Below are positions 33,593 through 45,076 of a stretch of DNA of 64,000 nucleotides, piece after piece (within the stretch, counting starts at the first letter, position 1; each line of letters opens with the position of its first letter). Source of the stretch: Niebla homalea (taxonomy: Eukaryota > Ascomycota > Lecanoromycetes > Lecanorales > Ramalinaceae); NCBI GenBank assembly GCA_019925105.1, contig JAHGAU010000033.1:1-64000 (forward strand), read 5' to 3'. The translations under genes were made by a program, and so were the position numbers. The notes under the pieces are model-generated. The model saw only the letters and a list, made by a program, of their open reading frames with translations. It was not told the origin of the DNA and searched no databases.

Positions 33593-35069
33593 GTACCACG
33601 GCTTGATGGTGACGTTGAAGCTTGGATACATCTTGGATCGAGGATTTCATCGCCAGTGGGCTCTGATTATTACTGTTAGCCCTTTTCAACTCTATACCCA
33701 TCCTCACATGGGCTTCACTCTTAGAACAGCAAGACCGCAAGAGCACCAGCACCTTTGTTATAATCCGTGGGAGTGTTGTGCGGCCGGCGCGTCTACAGTC
33801 GTAGGAGCGACGGCTGGAGCCTGGACCTCCAATTCAGCTTCAGAGCAACGACGGACGGGGGAAAAGGGAAAGCCAGGGTGTGGATACATTCTTTGATCCG
33901 CTGTTGGCTAGGCTTGTGACTTACAAAGGGAGTAAATACCTGATTCATACATAAAACACATGCCACACTACTTATATCATACAATTTCTCTTGAAATCGT
34001 TCCTGGTTCATATACAATACGATCTGCGCCTTAAGAGCTCTTCAAGGGCCGGAGGCTGAAGCACAAAACTTGGGCTGTGTCGGCTACTATGACAACCCTC
34101 ATCACTCTGACCCTCACTTACCAGCTGCAACACTTATTACCCTCAACACTCATCACCTTCACTGTTGCTCACCCACACCCTGCCCTGCACCGTCATCACC
34201 CTCATCACCCTCATCACCCTCATCACCCTCATCACCCTCATCACCCTCATCACCCTCACCCTTCATCACCCACACCACCTTCCCCACCCTCACCACCCTC
34301 ACCCTCAATCACCACCCTCACCACCCGCAATCACCACCCACAATCACCACCCGCACCTGCACCTGCACCTTTTAGGTACCCTCACCTGCACCCTCACCCT
34401 CACGTGACCTCACCACCTTCATCACGCTTACCCTGGCTGCTATAGAGGCTTTTAACGGTGCTAGCGAGAGCAGGGCAGGGTATGTGAGGGTGCAGGGTAG
34501 GTGCAGGTTTCGGTGCAGGTTTCGGTGCAGGTGAGGGTGCAGCTTGCATTCTAGTCGCTCTACCAGATGCACAGCAAGCAAATAGGTATGCAATAATGTG
34601 TATGCGTTCTGTATGATCCATGTGATGGTTCTATCTATGAAGACTACAGGGTAAACAAGTAGGTGTTCTGGGGATGTAACGGCCAGGTGATGGATATCTA
34701 CACGCACGCATCATGAGGATGTCTTTGGCATTGCCTGCTCCTTGCCCGCACTCCATGCCCGCAACACACCGGTTGATAGGATCTAAATGTAATAGTGTAT
34801 GGGTTCAGGTAGAGGAGTGGATGATGTAGGCAAGGGTAGCATTGTTTGTTTATGTATGAATGAAGGTATTTGCTCTTGTAAAGGAGAAGGAGGGTGGATG
34901 AGGTTACCCTTTCAACGTTCGGTATTTGCGCAATCAAGACGCAGGCAGGGTCTCTCTCCATCGTTTTAATATCTAGTATTATTATATGTATGTACAGCGC
35001 CTCCAACTCTTGAGGCTCTTATTTTATACGCAGGCAAGGGTAGTGATGCGGTGGAGAAGCTCGTGCCTG
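33593..35069. other. Gene-poor interval with C-rich satellites
   Basis: Between the acidic-repeat gene and the end of the HNH-like gene lie tandem arrays and chance frames of translated repeat (His/Pro/Thr-rich). A GCAGGTTTCGGT repeat at 34500-34535 is also present. No gene was recognised. Confidence 0.5.
34100..34420 (+). repeat. TCATCACCC array and related CACCCT-rich sequence
   Basis: A perfect 9-bp repeat, TCATCACCC, runs about 8 times at 34191-34260. It is embedded in some 300 bp of imperfect CACCCT, CACCTGCA and CAATCACC units. All of it is C-rich on the plus strand. Confidence 0.85.
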
Positions 35070-36600
35070 TCATCGGATCGTCTGCTGCCCTTCCTCCTTG
35101 TCCCACCCGACTCCATATCGACTCCGCATCTTCTTCTCCACCTGCTCCTGCGCCGTTGCCTTTGGCCCGTATCGCCACCGCGGCGGCTCTTCCAGCGGCA
35201 GGACGCCCGGATACATATCACTGGCCTCACAGGTGGTGGGCCAATCATCCAGGGTAGGCTCGTACATGATGCCCAAGCTATCGTATTTTTCGATGACGCA
35301 CGCGCGGCAGGCGTGATCGGTGGGGAGCTGGTTCCGACAGTTGTAGTCGTGCATGCGGACGACGTGGTCGTTGGGGCCACGTTTGAAGGTCGGGAGCCGG
35401 TCGAATTTGATGGCGGCGTCGACGAGGGTGGAGGCTTGGGAGGTGATAGCATCGTGGTTGTCTCCTTCTCGGTCGCCCTGATTGGCGGGTCCATGGCCGG
35501 CTTCTGAGTGTGAGCCTCCTTGTTCGCCTTGGTTCTTGGGTGGACGTTCACGGCCCTCACGCCGAGAGTTAGGGCCATCTTCTTCTGCTCCTGCGCCACT
35601 GGTCGATGGGCCGCTTGTCGTCTCGGCTGCCCGAGAAGTCGATCTCAATCTAGGCTTCAGCTTCTCGTCGTACAGGTCTGAAAGTTGTCGCAAGTCCGCT
35701 TTGATTTCGGCAGGCAAGCTCCCAGCTTTAATCCCCAGGGCATAAAAGCCTCTTCGGATGGTAGCGAAGGGGTTGCCAGGCCATGTCTTCTTGTCCCTGT
35801 AGGGGTTCTCCCCATGGGCCAGCGTCACCCCATTTTGGTAGTAATCCCGCAGGGCATACCGCTTGTAGTATCCACCGTCCAAGCTCTCGGATGCAATGCC
35901 GGCTCTGGTAGCGCAGTGCATATGGTAGTCTTCTTGCGAGGGAATCCGTCTCCGTTGTATGCGATTCTCTTCATCTAGTATCTTTTGTCTTTCTTGCAGA
36001 TCTGCTTTTGCTGCGGAAATGAAGTAGCCTAGATCATCTGGCAGGAAGATGAAGCCAGGGCGGAGAAAGTCATCGAAGTTACGGTGGCAGAGAGGGCAGA
36101 GAGTGATGCTATTCTCAAAAGACTGGAGGAAATCGGGTGGGAGGAAGCCGTCACGCTCTAGCTGGGCAACCTGCGACGAGTCAGCCGAGCTCGAGTATGA
36201 AGGCCCAGGGAAGGGCAGGTGACAGGGGGCAGTATACGTCGAGCTCTTTCTTGCCGATGACATGACACATATCCACAGGTGAGGCACTGCAATTCCAGCA
36301 ATGATCGCTGTCTGACTGGTCATGGATCCGTTGCCTGACACTCGATGGGAAGGAGGTCGCTGAGGATGCTGTGGTCCGGGTCCGAGGATTACGTCGTTTG
36401 GCAGGCGGAAGCATAAGTCCTTGTCCTTGCTGAGTATCCAAGGCATCACGCCGCCGCTTTCCCGAAGCTGAGCTCGCACTCTCAGCTGCTAAAACGCTCG
36501 GCTCATCGCTTTGGTGGGAGGAGGAGGGGGCAGAAGGTGAAGCTGATGGTGACTGAGAGTCGTCGGCTACAGCATCAACATCCTGGCCGGGCTGGGCCAT
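35070..36600 (-). CDS. HNH nuclease-like fungal protein
   Basis: Protein with a fungal HNH (HNH_2-like) zinc-binding nuclease fold; such folds cut DNA with a single metal, but the role of this fungal family is not established. Two exons, 36600-36238 and 36170-35070, flank a 67-nt phase-0 intron (487 aa). The first about 95 residues are Ser/Ala-rich with a basic GKRRRD (possible nuclear signal). The core follows: CWNC (Cys101, Cys104), CHVIGKK (Cys112, His113), then across the splice CPLCHRNFDD (Cys146, Cys149, His150). This is the paired-CxxC plus His pattern of HNH treble-clef domains. A GFIFLPDDLGYF segment follows. A disordered Gly/Glu/Arg-rich linker (about residues 320-380) precedes a C-terminal Cys-containing part (HACRACVIEKYD). 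The start is an ATG, and the intron restores a continuous frame across the motif, which supports the model. Confidence 0.82.
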
Positions 36601-38140
36601 CTTGTCGATACAGACGAATTATTGTGGTGAGTATAAAATAAATGGTAGATGAAATGAAGATGGAGGATGAAGAAGAGACGCCAAGGCATGGAAATAAGAA
36701 TTTCCAATTTCCGGATCCGTGAGTTAGCGCTTCGAAAACGCTGGTCAATCCTTGGCACTCAAAACCCCCCCTTCTCCCCACATGCAAAAATAATTGCAAC
36801 GTAAGCAGCCTGGCGATACTTTTACCGGTATGTAGGCAGGTGTGGGAAAATAATACTAATATACATTCATGGTGTATATTTTAATAAATAACATGCTTAT
36901 TAAAGCTTTCTTCATTTAAAGTCGTTTTAAAGACTTAAAGAGTATCTTAATGGTGGGAAGGTCTTTAATGCGACTACCATACAACTCGCCAACATCACCT
37001 CGCCGTCATCTATTGCATCATCGCATACGTCTACACCAGTACTGCTGACCCTGTTTGTGGTGTTGACATTGCTCATGATAAAGGCGACCGAAGTCTGACA
37101 CGATTCTGAGCTTGGCAACTATCGATTTCATGCGGGTCTCTGGTAGGAGAAGTATGACAGCAGGAAAGTAACGCCACGCCCTGAATTGTTATCCGTCAGC
37201 AAGTGATCCTGCTTCAATGGCATTCAACTCTTCAGGCTTGACCTCTTCGCAAATCCTTTGACATATCGACATGTCCCGAGCCTATAAGACGTCAACAGCT
37301 GCAGGGCCCTCGAGTGGGGAAATAACTTGCAGGTTGGAATGGCGAGTAAGTGGATGGACGTGAAGAGTGGTGGTAAAACCTGATGGGAGGATGGCGGAGC
37401 AAGGGCTGGATCAAAATAAAGAACAGTCAAAACGACATCCAAAAGGGCCTGTCGTCAAATAATCCTCAAGTTCGTACTCTCGCAGATGAACCTCTTAACA
37501 AATCTACATATCAAAAATTGCGACATTCAGTGAGCCTGTCCGAGACGACATTCCCTCATGAATCTCGCCCTTTATAAATGCCCTTGATCATGCACTTGCT
37601 GGAATCACAGACAACTGGCCTGCTGCCATATTGGCGGTCCGTCATCGCCACGTCAAGGTGATCTTATTGCCGGACTCTACGCCCCTTCTGTGACTTCACC
37701 GCTATCCCGTCTTCGTATTGCGCCATGGCGGAAACAGAGACCGTTGCTTGTGTAAGAGGACATGGCAAAAACCCTCTGTTCGGGCGGTGCAGGAATACGG
37801 CAGAAACCACATAGATCTCCGAGGAAGGTCTGGCTAATTCCGCTCTGCAGCCTTAAATGATCACTCTCGGAAGCACTCCCGGTATGGAACTTCCCACAGG
37901 TCCGGATACCTTGCGACGTGACGACGGGCAAGTTCTGGGGAATAGCAGTAAATGAAAAACGATCTTTTGTTCTGCATCGGTGCTGCATGCGGCATCACAG
38001 ACGCGTAACGGAACATTATCCCGCCATATCACAGCTCTTCCAGTCTTCAGAAGAATTACGCTCGCGAGATATATGTCTGACATTCAAGCCGCCTATCCGC
38101 GGCTTGAACCGTAGATCGCCCCATTGCGAGCCGCCAATAG

Positions 38141-38350
38141 AAGGAACGAAAACTGTTCACGTTTGCCACCTCGTTGGCCGAAGAGTTTCAAAAGCGAGTC
38201 GAAGCCGTTCACGCTTTGATTGCCCTCCACAAGAAGCAGGAAAATCAAAGCTTACGCTACCATGATATAGACGTCAGGGTTAAAGAGAAGGCTGAGAAGC
38301 AGATTTTCTTCAATGCCGAGTCTATCGGAGATGCTCGCGGTCGAATGTAA
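38141..38350 (+). CDS. Possible exon, orphan helical fragment
   Basis: A 70-codon frame follows a potential acceptor (CCAATAG) and ends at TAA. It reads as a plausible helical peptide (SLAEEFQKRVEAVHALIALH, then Lys/Glu-rich). It has no start codon and no identified upstream exon. It could be the tail of a decayed gene. I cannot assign a family. Confidence 0.25.
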   Translation, partial: KERKLFTFATSLAEEFQKRVEAVHALIALHKKQENQSLRYHDIDVRVKEKAEKQIFFNAESIGDARGRM

Positions 38351-38953
38351 AGCCACCCTGTATAGTATGCTAAGCAGTCTAGTGATTTTGCAGATGACCT
38401 GATACGCTTAAAGAGAAGGAGAAGCAAGCGAAATCCCGAAGAGGGTCGCCTACTCCATCGAGGCTTGACCCTGTCACGGGGAGTACATAGGTGGAGTGGT
38501 GACTGTCTGGATGATTACTCAGTGTCCACTGTTCCCGCTGCTCCGCTTGACTCTTCGTGTATTATATGTACGCGGGTCTGCATAAGCCGAAGACCCTGGC
38601 TGACCTTGGCATTCATAAATATCGGTAACTCCCCGCGCACCGAGTCACCAGCGGATACTGACACTCGGCTGTAAGTCTATCAGGAATGGAATCGCAGCCT
38701 GATTCATAACGATCATGCTGCCCGTCTGCCTCCCTGTACTCTGCTCTGTTCTTTTCTAAGGCCACCCATAACCATGATCAGATTCTGGTAGCAACGGCTA
38801 ATACGATCTCAACCACGTCGTCCTGCGTAACTCGTTCCGGTTATAAATCACACCGGTCCTCCCAACAGCGCTACCCAGGCTGTTGGTACAATATGCAGCA
38901 GGCCAGGCTCATTTACCTCGGAGCGGACGGTAACGTGGACAGAGATTGTAAGC

Positions 38954-39376
38954 ATGCACTGGCATAAAGAGGCGGAAGTGAATATAAAGAGAAGAGTGCA
39001 GGGCATAGGCTTCGGGATGACACCTGCGTCATATATCCCCGTGCGAGTGATTCGCGGCATCACCTTCGATCCACCTCCATGCGTGGCAGGCAATGTGATG
39101 GACACAACGAGCAATTCTAGCATACTGACAAATCAAATACAAGCCTCAGGGTCGGCACAAAGACCGCACAGGGTTCAAGTAATCCAGTTGTGTAGTAAGC
39201 TCTGCGAGTACGGCAAGCTATCAGTCCAAATATACGCTACTACTCAAAACGAGTATATGACCTCGGCAATCCTACGGAGATTGTATTTTGGAGCGATTCA
39301 GCTCAGGTTTATCACCCATAAGCACGACTACTTCTCAGGTGGCTTAAAAACAGTTTCCGGAATCGTCACCTCATAG
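38954..39376 (+). CDS. Hypothetical protein, 140 aa, unsupported by homology
   Basis: An ATG-started frame of 140 codons, open for at least 20 codons upstream too. It has ordinary codon use and no repeats, and encodes MHWHKEAEVNIKRR... through to GGLKTVSGIVTS. No domain, signal peptide or membrane span is evident. The opposite strand carries a competing 91-codon ATG frame at 38848-39123, so at most one is real. Low confidence. Confidence 0.25.
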   Translation: MHWHKEAEVNIKRRVQGIGFGMTPASYIPVRVIRGITFDPPPCVAGNVMDTTSNSSILTNQIQASGSAQRPHRVQVIQLCSKLCEYGKLSVQIYATTQNEYMTSAILRRLYFGAIQLRFITHKHDYFSGGLKTVSGIVTS

Positions 39377-40865
39377 TTCCTCATCCCTTAACTATTACTC
39401 ATACTACGCACTTCAGGAAGCACTCGGAGCTTCCTTAACATCATATGTACCGCCGAAAAGTCAATCATGATATTATATACGGTGGTAATACCGACGAGGA
39501 CGTTGTCTTTTCTCGATTTCATAGGCACCAAGTCACGGATGCCGATTGCTCTTGGTTGCTATATGAGAGATTGATACGCGCGATATCTTGTTAGGAGTTG
39601 GCAAGAATTGCAGGGACCCCAACAGCAACCTAGCCATCTTCATATCTATCCGAAATTCTCGTGCAGCCTTGTCATCGCCAGCTAAAAGCCAGTCGCAGGA
39701 CCGTTGCTCTTCCTGCAATGACCTTATCTTTGCCCTTGATAAGCCAAATCAAATCTCTCCGTCGTACAGCATGGCACTGGATCTAGCCGTCCAAAATATC
39801 TTTGGGTCGTAATAAAAGTGCAGCGATACCCTGCCCTGACGCGATTAAACATACGCTTCCATACCGCGTCGAAGGCTTGTCTCCCCCATGTGTAAAGATC
39901 CCCCCGGCAATTACAGTATATATTTATGCGATCTTTATCTTAACCGTAAACATCCCCCTCACGTATCCAAAGTATCGAAGCCTGACACGCCCGTTGATCT
40001 GCCGCGGGCACGCCAGGTAACGCCGACAATTTATGCATAACTTGCCGCCATTTCCAGCTGACTAACGCTTAGCTTGAGGCTGGAGGCGGCCTTAAGCTAT
40101 TGCCTATAGCTTACACAACATGATTCCCAGAACGAGGGAGAGAGAGCAAACCAGGAGAAATGCCGCAAGCGCGTAACTTGACCACTTTAGATCTATACGT
40201 GGTTATGCGTGCGTCAGGCTGGTCAATTCTCTACGTATTCGAGCCAGAGAGCATGATGGCGGCGGAGTGAGGAGTAGATCGTAAATGCTATTGCGAGGGG
40301 ACGTTTTCTGTATCCAACTACTGCATCCTAGGAACATTGCTATAAAGGGGTATAACGTATAACGTCTTCGCGTTTCGAAGAGCTAGTTGTGGACAATTAT
40401 AATAGGGCAGCAGATCCCCGCAATAACCTTGAGGAGCAGATTCTAGCGTCGGTTATGGTTTCAGTGCTCTGCAGCACTATACTCCAATGCTCTTAAGCGT
40501 AGGTGGTAAAATCTGGCAGGATTCGTGATTCATTAGTGGCAAAATCGGGTATAAGCAACAAGGGTGTTGAATAAGCAACTGGAAAATCGAGACTGAGTCA
40601 GTGTCCTAAAGGAGGAGACCATCGTTGCAATCGTGGTGATGTATCATCCTCATGAGTGATCCACCCGTGGTACGACCTTCCGTACTGATATTATTTTGGT
40701 TAAATTCTTCTTTCTATTTACCAAAGTTTTACGGGCAAAAACAAATAACATTAGCCAAATAATATCTAGCAAACACTCGCAAGCATCTCGAACATATTTA
40801 CAACGCATAGAAACAACAACGTAGAACCATGGACAATCAAGCACAACTCAATTCATTCACACTAT

Positions 40866-41422
40866 CTATCGCTGCATATCCTGCTGTAAGTCACGCTAGC
40901 ATCAATCAGTCCCGCCCCATATTCCATACTTCAAAGGCACAAGCCAGCGGGGCGGAGAGAACTCACAAAGATCTGCACTGTATAATCGAGGCCCCTTCTC
41001 AGGCGCTCAATCTCCTCCCCATCCTCCCTGGCTTGCTGGTCCGCCACCGCCAGTCGCGCCTTGAGCGACGCGATCTCTTCCTCTTGCTGCCGGAGCAGCA
41101 TTGTGAAATGCTCCAGGAGAGCGGAGGTGGCAACGCTCGTGGGGGCCGCGTCGGCCGGCGCAAGACGAGGTGGCGAGGGCGGGGTGGCGCGAGAGAATGG
41201 CGCAAGAGGCGAAGCAGGAGAGGAGGCAGCACGCAGACGAGACGGCAGGCGGATGGGGCTGGGGCGGCGAGCGGAGGGCTGGCGGCGGGCGGGCGAGCCG
41301 AGGAGGGTGCTGGCAGAGGAGAGGGAGGCGGAGAAGGAGTGTGGGGGCTTTGAGGGGGTGGTGATGTTGGCGCTGTTGGCGCTGTTGGCGCTATTGGCCT
41401 GCTTGGTGGTGTGGCTGTTCAT
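40866..41422 (-). CDS. Small Ser/Pro-rich protein with a C-terminal coiled coil
   Basis: Unrecognised small protein. My model is an exon at 41422-40967 and a short last exon at 40883-40866 joined over an 83-nt intron (GTGAGT...TTACAG), giving 157 aa. An ATG 21 bp upstream (41443) is an alternative start. The N-terminal half has an Asn-Ser-Ala repeat from a GTTGGCGCT-type microsatellite, then a Ser/Pro/Arg-rich disordered part. The end is a heptad-like helix (LLRQQEEEIASLKARLAVAD, continuing REDGEEIERLRRGL) followed by QIFQDMQR after splicing. The opposite strand has overlapping long frames (40829-41702), but their composition is what the GC-rich antisense would give. Confidence 0.5.
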
Positions 41423-43146
41423 GGTACTAACATTATGTTGCATCAGTAATGCTTTGTGGGTCTTCCTGCAGCGTGCAAGCTTGTGCAAACTTCTGCTGGA
41501 CGTACGAGAACCGAGTTTCTGTGTTAGAGCTTCAGCTGGTGTATCTGCTAGAGTGCAGGAAAAAAGAAAGAAAGAGAAGAAGAAGGGAACGAGGCTTGCA
41601 AGAAATACACCCCTAATGACCAATCTTTTCAGTCAAGAACGACGTAGACAGCGTACAACGGCAGGAACGAAGTTTCCCGGGAAACATCAATTCGGCAGGT
41701 AGCGGGCATAGGGACTAACTTCCCTTTGCTCTTTCAGTAGGGTTGTCACAAATCGATGACGTTGGGCAAGCGCAGCTCAGATCCGATTTACCTGGGTGCC
41801 CAGTTGGGCTCGTGAGAGGGCGGATCACCACGGAGTGCGGAACGCTGAAGTAAGGACCAGCATGATGAGGGCGTGGGTGAGTCTCTTGATGTCCTGGAAA
41901 AGATGAATGGATGTCTTGATTAGTCTGTAACAAATCACTCAGCGCTGTTAAGCCTGAGCATTGGGCAGAACCAGTCTTTCCAGTCAGGCGTTCGACCGTT
42001 GATCGGCTGGCGCTTGGGCTATAAGAGAGTCGTATTGATCATTAACAGCACGAGGCGAAATGCCAAAAGAATTCCAGTACGGCATGTAAGTGAACTTTGA
42101 TTCGGCTGCTGTAACTGGCTTTGCAGAGTCCAGCGTCCAGGACGGATAGAAAACTTTGGATGCCGCTAAGAGAGTCTTTATTATCCGAAATTTCAGGTGA
42201 AGGTAGAGATTGTCGTGCCTTGTTAGCTCAGAAAAGTATCTTAGCACATACTGCACTGGTGGCGATGAACGCTCCCCGAAGACTCCATAATTAAATAACC
42301 GATCGTCAGTGCATTGCAAGGAATGGATAAAGAACAAGGGCTTACAAAAGCTCTGGATCTCGATCCCTTAGAAAAGAGTGACATACGAGAGTCAAAGTAG
42401 CGTTTTCATTCATCTGCATTGGACGTGGATGGCATTACATGCGATTGCAATTCTCCATCACGCGAATATCGTCTCTTTTTCGGATAGTACTACCTTTCAT
42501 GGCGATGAATGCCCGAGAATCAAGGCGGGACATTGCATCGATGATCAAAGCTTCGTCAGTGAGCACATTGAGGTGAAACCCTGCTTTGTGAGCAGTCATT
42601 TCATCGGCTTGGCCAGTAGCATTCCAGAATCTGAGAGTGGGGAGGGTACGTGAAAGCACAGTCTGTGGTACATCAACTGCCACTAGGTAGCAAAGTAATC
42701 GGACCATTCAGCGAGTGCGCTGACGGCCGTTTTGGAGAGTAGTCGTGCTGATCTACAAAGCTGTTTCACTGTCTGGTGAAGATATCAAGAGTGCCCGATA
42801 GTTTGTTCACATCTGAGGAAGCAGACGTTTAGATGTTCAGATCCAAGATACTCATAAGCGAGACTGAACAGAAGCACTGAGCTGGGAGTATAAGCTTCTG
42901 CTAAATGCTCCATCATATAATCTTGACTGTTCATCCTAGGACGAGGGGGAGATATTTATGATATCAGCAATGGAGACCGGAAAAAGTTCGGCGTTCGGCT
43001 GAGCGGCCTCGGTCAAACGTATCCTCCGACAACGGGGAAACATTATTTTAAGCTTGTTTACCCAAATTCCTTTTCTTTTCCCAACGTCCCATTAATTGTC
43101 ACTTCCACATTTTATAATACACACTGGATCTTCACAAATCAAGCCA
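41423..43146. other. Gene-poor interval
   Basis: GC-normal DNA upstream of both neighbours. Minus-strand frames at 42435-42707 (ATG, 90 codons) and 41984-42337 (117 codons, first ATG unclear) could be two exons of a decayed or orphan gene, but no splice pair joins them convincingly and I recognise no domain. Confidence 0.4.
42435..42707 (-). CDS. Weak candidate ORF, 90 aa
   Basis: ATG-started minus-strand frame encoding MVRLLCYLVAVDVPQTVLSR and ending RVMENCNRM. Codon use looks ordinary and the frame has no repeats. Without homology or a neighbouring exon it stays a candidate only. Confidence 0.22.
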   Translation of the reverse strand: MVRLLCYLVAVDVPQTVLSRTLPTLRFWNATGQADEMTAHKAGFHLNVLTDEALIIDAMSRLDSRAFIAMKGSTIRKRDDIRVMENCNRM

Positions 43147-45076
43147 ATGCTTCCAGACTCGGACCTTCCACCTGCCTTGTTCACGGCAGTTGATAGGTGG
43201 AGAAAGGAAGTCACCAAAACCAAGACGAAGACGAAGACGAAGACAAAGACGGCCTCGCCCAAGTATCGAACCAGACTGCAGACTCGACTTTCCTCCCAAT
43301 CCCATCGCCCTCCTCTTCTCCCAATCTCCCCCAATCTCAATCCGAATCCCAATCCCAATCCCAAATCCAATCACCAGCCATCATCGAGAAAACGGCAAGC
43401 CTCCTCCGAGCTCCCCAGCGCTCCACCTTGCAAGCGCCGAGAAATGCGCGGTCGTGATAAAAGCCTGCGGGGCCCCCCTCAAGAGCAACATGGACACCAA
43501 CCAGATCCCCCAGCTGAACAAGAGGAACAAGAGGAACAAGAACATCGTCTTCGCCGCCGGGGACGGACCATCCCATCTCTATCAGAGCAGCGGCCTCCAG
43601 CTCACCAGATGGCGAATGTCAACCTCCAGACTATCCTATCTCTACCCCAACCACCACGCTCCGTCCTGCTTCCTACTCCCTCGGAGCAGACCCGGTCCTC
43701 TCGCCGCACCCCCAAATCCAGATCCACATCTCCTCGAAAGGCCAACATCAAAACATTAGACCAGCCAAGATCGGCCAAGAACGTCGATCTGGCCACCTTG
43801 CGCCTGTGCAAGCCTGCCCTCCTCCCTTTGACCTCCGTACAGGCGCGACAACGAGGACCCTTGCCGCCGGCCGTCGACCACCTCTTCAAGCAATTACAAT
43901 CACTGCCCCCCGGCCTCATCCCCTCCGAGCTGAAGGTTGGCGCTCCCATCCTCTCACATTCATAACATCACATCACAGCCGCTGACAAGTATATCAGGCC
44001 ACCTACGACGCCGAGGCCAACACTCCGATGAAGTCCAGACCCGCTCCCCACGCTGCGCTCTATCTACGCAAGGGAAAAACCCCATTTCCTCCCGAAGCAT
44101 TACAACGCATGAAGGAGAGAGTTGCAAAAGTGGTCGAGGAAGCAGCTTGGAACAACTTGCATGGGGCACATGAAAAGCAATGGGGCAAGCTGGTTGCTCA
44201 ATTGGTTGGCGAACTCGAGGTCCTGCCGTACGGGAGCCGATTCAGGCTCATGAATATGTATGTCACATTCCTTAGTCCCTCTACTCCCTCTACTCCCTCT
44301 ACTCCCTCTACTCCCTCTACTCCCGCCCCTCTCGACGCTCGCTAAACGACCAAAACACTAGTGAGACCTGCGCCATCAATCCGGAAGAGATCCGCCCCAC
44401 CCTTCCTGATGACACGCCTCTCCTCCTTGAGCTGGGCGTCGACGACGCCAGCAGTACCTATAGCAGTAAAGATCCGCAGACAATGGGCAGGATGGTGGAC
44501 TGGACACTCGGAGTGAAGCTTTCAGACGAGGACATGGATCTAGTCAACGCTGCCTTTGGCCAGAGTGGACTCCCGCCCAATGCATACAGTCTCAACCAGA
44601 CCCTGCAATACCCCAAATTCCATCCGCTCTTCTTGGACATCGAGATCAAAAAGTCCTCCTCCCTCCTCGATCCGAAAGTCCAGCTTGCAATCTGGAAACT
44701 CGCCTGGCTGAAGAAGATGCAATATCATGGCTGGGATATTATGGTCCCGATGCCTGCTATCGCCATTACGGGTCATGTCTGGGAATACTACCTGTTCTAT
44801 CCGGCGGACTGCACGGGGAAGCAGCTGGTACGTCGTACAACCATCCCATCCCATGCCGTCCATCACTGTGATTTGCAAGCGCCTTTGAGACCCGTCGACG
44901 CGCTGACACTGTCTCTTCAGATTATGATGGGTCCGGAGATTCTGGGATCGACCGCTCAAACGACCAGTGTATGGGAAATCCTGTACCGATTGGACGTGCT
45001 GATTCGGTGGGGTGTCACTGACTATGGCGGAAAGAATATCTTAGCCTGGGCTCGCGAGCTTACCTCAAGCCGCTAG
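43147..45076 (+). CDS. PD-(D/E)XK nuclease-like fungal protein
   Basis: Fungal accessory protein with a PD-(D/E)XK-like domain (PDDEXK_12 type). The fold is that of restriction-like nucleases; the cellular role of the fungal family is unknown. Four exons: 43147-43935, 43998-44257, 44362-44827, 44921-45076 (1,671 nt, 556 aa). Introns of 62, 104 and 93 nt have GT-AG ends and compatible phases. The first about 200 residues are disordered, with a KTKTKT tract, an NPNPNP tract and basic Arg/Lys clusters. The domain occupies roughly the second half: a FRLMNIETCAINPEEIRP segment, VDWTLGVKL, then FLDIEIKKSS, where the E-x-K of the active site is visible. QLAIWKLAW follows in the position of the Q-x3-W helix, then WEYYLFYP and a C-terminal GSTAQTTSVWEILYRLDVL. 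The start is the first in-frame ATG. The gene faces away from the coiled-coil gene and is followed by a gene desert. Confidence 0.85.
44273..44325 (+). repeat. CTCCCTCTA microsatellite inside an intron
   Basis: About five perfect 9-bp CTCCCTCTA units lie in intron 2 of the PD-(D/E)XK-like gene and account for its being the longest intron (104 nt). Confidence 0.85.

Larger units (their letters stand above)
36601..40865. other. Long gene-poor interval
   Basis: About 4.2 kb of mostly GC-normal sequence with a small AT-rich patch at 36840-36960. It has only short competing frames. Two weak candidates are listed separately. No repeat array, tRNA or known domain was seen. It may contain remains of decayed genes. 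Confidence 0.5.

Noticed and set aside
34070..34445. Three overlapping plus-strand His/Pro/Thr frames
   Set aside because: Translated TCATCACCC satellite, open in all frames because the unit lacks stops.
38954..39376. Integrated viral coat-like protein
   Set aside because: A vague impression from the minus-strand translation only; no motif or second gene supports it.
40829..41702. Long plus-strand frames (174 and 213 codons)
   Set aside because: Arg/Gly-rich antisense of the coiled-coil gene; the minus strand has a heptad helix and a consensus intron.
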